A DNA stretch of 64,000 bases, from positions 1 to 64,000 of the forward strand of contig JAJCJJ010000005.1 of NCBI GenBank assembly GCA_020555865.1. Reading direction: 5' to 3'. The stretch is from a bacterium 210917-DFI.7.65 (GTDB lineage Bacteria > Bacillota > Clostridia > Oscillospirales > Oscillospiraceae). Positions 61,656-64,000 of this stretch are shown piece after piece (position 1 is the first letter of the stretch; each line of letters opens with the position of its first letter). The translations under genes were made by a program, and so were the position numbers. The notes beneath the pieces were generated by a model, which was not told the DNA's origin, did no database searches, and was given only the letters and a program-made list of their open reading frames with translations.

Positions 61656-62785
61656 GCTTCCTCCTCCCACACGCGCGCCATCAGCTCCTGTAAAAAGGCG
61701 CTCTGCTCATCGCTCAGCGGCGCATTGTTCTGCTGCTCGTACAAGGCTCCGAACAACTCCAGCGGCGAACGCGAACGTTCCTCCTCTCCCAGCTCAACCG
61801 TCTGACACTCCCGGGTACGGCGGTTGTCATAGCGCAGCCGCAGGAGATTGGAATAAATCGTGCGCAGTTTCGCCATGGCGTCGGGCACGTCTTCCTCATC
61901 CGTCAGCGTCGCCAGAAGATAATCCTCCACTGCAGTACCTTCATAGGTTTCCCGGCGGGCCAGATCCAGATAACTTCCCCGCACTTCCCGCAGGCCATGC
62001 AGCGGCGCCAGTGGAATGGCGGTCCGCTCCACGCGGCCTTTTTCTTCCAGCGTCACCATGGTTACCGACTTCTCCTGACCCGCTTCGGAAAAGGAATAAC
62101 CCAGGGGCGTTCCACAGTAGCGGGCGTTGACGCCCACGTCCTGCGCCGTGTGGATATGGCCCAGCGCCACATAGTCAAAAGCCTCGTATACCGCCGCGTC
62201 CACGTTGTCCAGGCCGCCCACGCTGATCTCTTCGGATTCACAGCGCACCGCGCCGGTGACAAACTGGTGCGACAGGAGCACGTTGCGCGCAGAGGGGTCC
62301 AGCGGGATGTGAGAAAGCGCACACTGCAGGGCATCTGAATAGGTTTCCACATTCTCCTCCGGCCAGACGTGGCGCACCACAGCGGGCTTTAGAAACGGCA
62401 GCAGCCACAGATGCACCGGCCCAAAGCCGTCCTGCAGCGTCACGCAGCGCACTGCGCCGTCGTACACCGGTGCAAGGTACACGCCTCGGCCGTCCATGAG
62501 CTTTGCGCCAAAGGAGAGCCGCTCGGCAGAATCATGGTTGCCGGCGATAAGACATACGCTGCAGCCCTGTCCGGCCAGCACAGTCAAAAATTGATCCAGC
62601 AGCGCCACAGCCTCCGCCGGCGGCACTCCCTTGTCGTACACATCTCCGGCAATCAGCACGGCGTCCACCGCCTCACGTGCTGCAATGGCAGCAATTTGGT
62701 CGAGGATATAGGCCTGATCTTCCAACAGAGAAACGTCACACAGACGCTTTCCCAAATGCAGATCGGACAAATGCAGCAGTTTCAT
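61652..62785 (-). CDS. sbcD: Exonuclease SbcCD subunit D
   Basis: 377 residues from ATG 62785 (AGGGAGGAG upstream). The metallophosphatase motifs are LHLSDLHLGKR, LIAGDVYDKG, LIAGNHDS and GHIH (GTPLGYSFSE after it). It is the Mn-dependent nuclease of the complex. Its stop overlaps the sbcC start (ATGA). Confidence 0.95.
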   Translation of the reverse strand: MKLLHLSDLHLGKRLCDVSLLEDQAYILDQIAAIAAREAVDAVLIAGDVYDKGVPPAEAVALLDQFLTVLAGQGCSVCLIAGNHDSAERLSFGAKLMDGRGVYLAPVYDGAVRCVTLQDGFGPVHLWLLPFLKPAVVRHVWPEENVETYSDALQCALSHIPLDPSARNVLLSHQFVTGAVRCESEEISVGGLDNVDAAVYEAFDYVALGHIHTAQDVGVNARYCGTPLGYSFSEAGQEKSVTMVTLEEKGRVERTAIPLAPLHGLREVRGSYLDLARRETYEGTAVEDYLLATLTDEEDVPDAMAKLRTIYSNLLRLRYDNRRTRECQTVELGEEERSRSPLELFGALYEQQNNAPLSDEQSAFLQELMARVWEEEA

Positions 62786-62874
62786 TGCCTTCTCCTCCCT
62801 TTCGTTTTCATGCACCTCATTATAGCGGATTTTTGGCCGGAAGAACAGAAAAAACTTTTCCCACCCCACCGCCC

Positions 62875-62903
62875 TTTACAGGCCAAAGGCCCACTGCTAT
62901 AAT
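62875..62903 (+). promoter_or_regulatory. Sigma-A promoter of the Gre factor/AAA ATPase pair
   Basis: TTTACA (62875-62880) and TATAAT (62898-62903) with a 17-base spacer. Confidence 0.7.
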
Positions 62904-62933
62904 AGGGAACACATTGGGAAAGAAGGCGTTTGT

Positions 62934-63440
62934 ATGTATGATGAACTGACCCAGGTGGACATCGACAAAATGAACGAAGAGATTACCTACCGCAAAACGG
63001 TGCTGCGCCCCAAGCTGATTGAGGATGTGCAGACCGCTCGGGGCTTTGGCGATCTGAGTGAGAACTTTGAGTACAAATGCGCCAAGCGGGACAAAAACCG
63101 CAACGACAGCCGCATCCGCTATCTGGAGCGGATGGTCGCCACGGCCAAAGTGATCGACAACAGCGGCGCAGATGACGGCGCAGTGGCCCTGTTCAGCAAA
63201 GTGACACTGCTGAACGAAAAGCTGCAGAAGGAGCAGACCATCCGCATCGTGACCACCCTGCGGCAGAACGCGCTCAAAGGCCTTATCAGCAAGGAGTCCC
63301 CCGTGGGCCGGGCGCTGCTGGGCCACCGGGCAGGCGACCGGGTGGAGATCTCCGTCAACCCTGAAATGAAATACACCGTTGTGATCCGCTCCGTGGAACC
63401 GGGCGAAGACGACGCCTCCCTGGACATCAGCGCGTATTGA
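62934..63440 (+). CDS. Transcription elongation factor, GreA/GreB family
   Basis: 168 residues, AAGAAGG upstream. The N-terminal coiled coil carries the acidic tip motif ARGFGDLSENFEY (about 35-47), which enters the RNA polymerase channel. The C-terminal FKBP-like half has SPVGRALLGHRAGDRVEI. It frees stalled RNA polymerase. The tip has the usual DLSEN, so it should be active. It is 10 bases upstream of the AAA ATPase. Confidence 0.93.
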   Translation: MYDELTQVDIDKMNEEITYRKTVLRPKLIEDVQTARGFGDLSENFEYKCAKRDKNRNDSRIRYLERMVATAKVIDNSGADDGAVALFSKVTLLNEKLQKEQTIRIVTTLRQNALKGLISKESPVGRALLGHRAGDRVEISVNPEMKYTVVIRSVEPGEDDASLDISAY

Positions 63441-63450
63441 GGGCAGCGCC

Positions 63451-64000
63451 ATGTCTGCAACGTATCTTCGCGCCTTCACGCTGGCCAGCCAGGAGGCGGA
63501 AGAAGGATTCTGGGATCCTCTGAGTTCCAACCCCAAAACCCGGCGCACCTGCTACAGCACCCACTATCCGTTCGGCGTGTTTCGCCGCCGGAAGCCCGGC
63601 GCCTTTACCTTTGACCCCGTCACCATTTTCTACGGCGGCAACGGCAGCGGGAAATCCACCCTGCTGAACATCATGGCCGAAGCGCTGGGCCTGCTCCGGG
63701 GCGCAGTGTACAACCGCAGCGATTTTTTCAGCGATTATATTGCCCTGTGCCGCTGGGATGCAGGCGCTCTTCCGCCGCACAGCCGCATTCTCACCAGCGA
63801 CGACGTGTTCGACCACCTGCTGGGCATCCGGGAGCTGAATGAAGGGATCCATCAAAAGCGCGCAGAGCTATTTCAGGAATACACCAGCGCGCGAAACAGT
63901 TCCATTCAGCTTCAGTCCCTGGAGGAATACGAGGCCTTTTCCCGCGTGGTGGACGCCCAGCGCAAAAGCGCGTCAAAATACGTCAAAGACCAGCTGATGA
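63451..64000 (+). CDS. AAA-family ATPase (partial, 3' end off window)
   Basis: 183 codons are open from ATG 63451 to the window edge, so the C-terminus is missing. Walker A YGGNGSGKST is at about residues 62-71, followed by a helical insertion rich in charged residues. It resembles AAA_15/SMC-like cytoplasmic ATPases, some of which act in defence, but only the N-terminal part is visible. It follows the Gre gene by 10 bases. Confidence 0.85.
   Translation, partial: MSATYLRAFTLASQEAEEGFWDPLSSNPKTRRTCYSTHYPFGVFRRRKPGAFTFDPVTIFYGGNGSGKSTLLNIMAEALGLLRGAVYNRSDFFSDYIALCRWDAGALPPHSRILTSDDVFDHLLGIRELNEGIHQKRAELFQEYTSARNSSIQLQSLEEYEAFSRVVDAQRKSASKYVKDQLM

Noticed and set aside
1..64000. CRISPR arrays, IS elements, prophage, integrase or att sites
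   Set aside because: No regularly spaced repeats, transposase, integrase or phage gene was seen on either strand; the tRNA pair is not followed by an integrase gene.

Overview
The window looks like chromosomal DNA of a GC-rich anaerobic Clostridia, most likely a gut Oscillospiraceae relative such as the Flavonifractor/Intestinimonas/Oscillibacter group. This is inferred from gene content, not from a database search. The evidence is a nadABC-niaR operon, an acyl-CoA dehydratase-type activase with two partners, two beta-keto-acid cleavage enzymes under a sigma-54 activator, a CBS-domain Mn pyrophosphatase, strong AGGAGG ribosome sites and sigma-A promoters with 17-base spacers. No prophage, insertion sequence, CRISPR array or rRNA was seen.

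Layout. 1-2006 (minus): a secreted beta-helix/InlB-repeat surface protein cut by the window edge. 2.4-5.4 kb (minus): acyltransferase, thiolase-like protein without the usual catalytic Cys, DUF35 zinc ribbon/OB protein and a GNAT. 5.7-9.4 kb: nadA-nadB-nadC-niaR. 9.5-13 kb: SEC-C protein, MscS channel, DUF4261 protein. 13-15.3 kb (minus): TrkH and uridine phosphorylase. 15.5-18.9 kb: an FHA-FtsW fusion with a penicillin-binding protein. 19.1-23.8 kb: a sulfation cassette (sulfotransferase, CysD, CysN-CysC fusion, TauE/SafE transporter). 23.9-31 kb: MATE pump, CBS-pyrophosphatase, AIM24-like protein, small lipoprotein-like protein, an unlisted 31-residue ORF, HAD phosphatase, YerC regulator, Nudix hydrolase, and an intergenic structured RNA candidate. 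31.2-34.2 kb: two 2-hydroxyacyl-CoA dehydratase-family subunits plus activase. 34.4-35.1 kb: amidohydrolase remnant. 35.4-38.7 kb: flavin/ferredoxin fusion, then a compact OpuC-type ABC importer with an HxlR regulator. 38.8-45.4 kb: FNT channel with MobA, GlyA, Pth2, VOC protein, MntP, a His15-less HPr-like protein, NudC. 45.6-51.1 kb: two BKACE enzymes, zinc ribbon, sigma-54 activator, MaoC hydratase, AtoE-type transporter. 51.3-64 kb: alarmone-hydrolase-like HD protein, MoaA, CYTH protein, RluA-type pseudouridine synthase, DapA, tRNA-Leu and tRNA-fMet, a zinc-ribbon protein, SbcCD, a Gre factor and an AAA ATPase cut by the window end.

How it fits together. Three blocks read as dedicated small-molecule systems. 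The sulfation cassette makes PAPS and has a sulfotransferase to spend it, with no sulfate-reduction genes beside it. The BKACE block has a textbook sigma-54 promoter with a pair of 14-base repeats, 21 bases apart, at enhancer distance. The dehydratase-activase trio is a radical Fe-S system of unknown substrate. The rest is housekeeping: NAD synthesis, envelope growth, ion and osmolyte transport, one-carbon metabolism, molybdenum cofactor synthesis, DNA repair and translation. Two real genes at the window edges (1-2006 minus; 63451-64000 plus) are incomplete.
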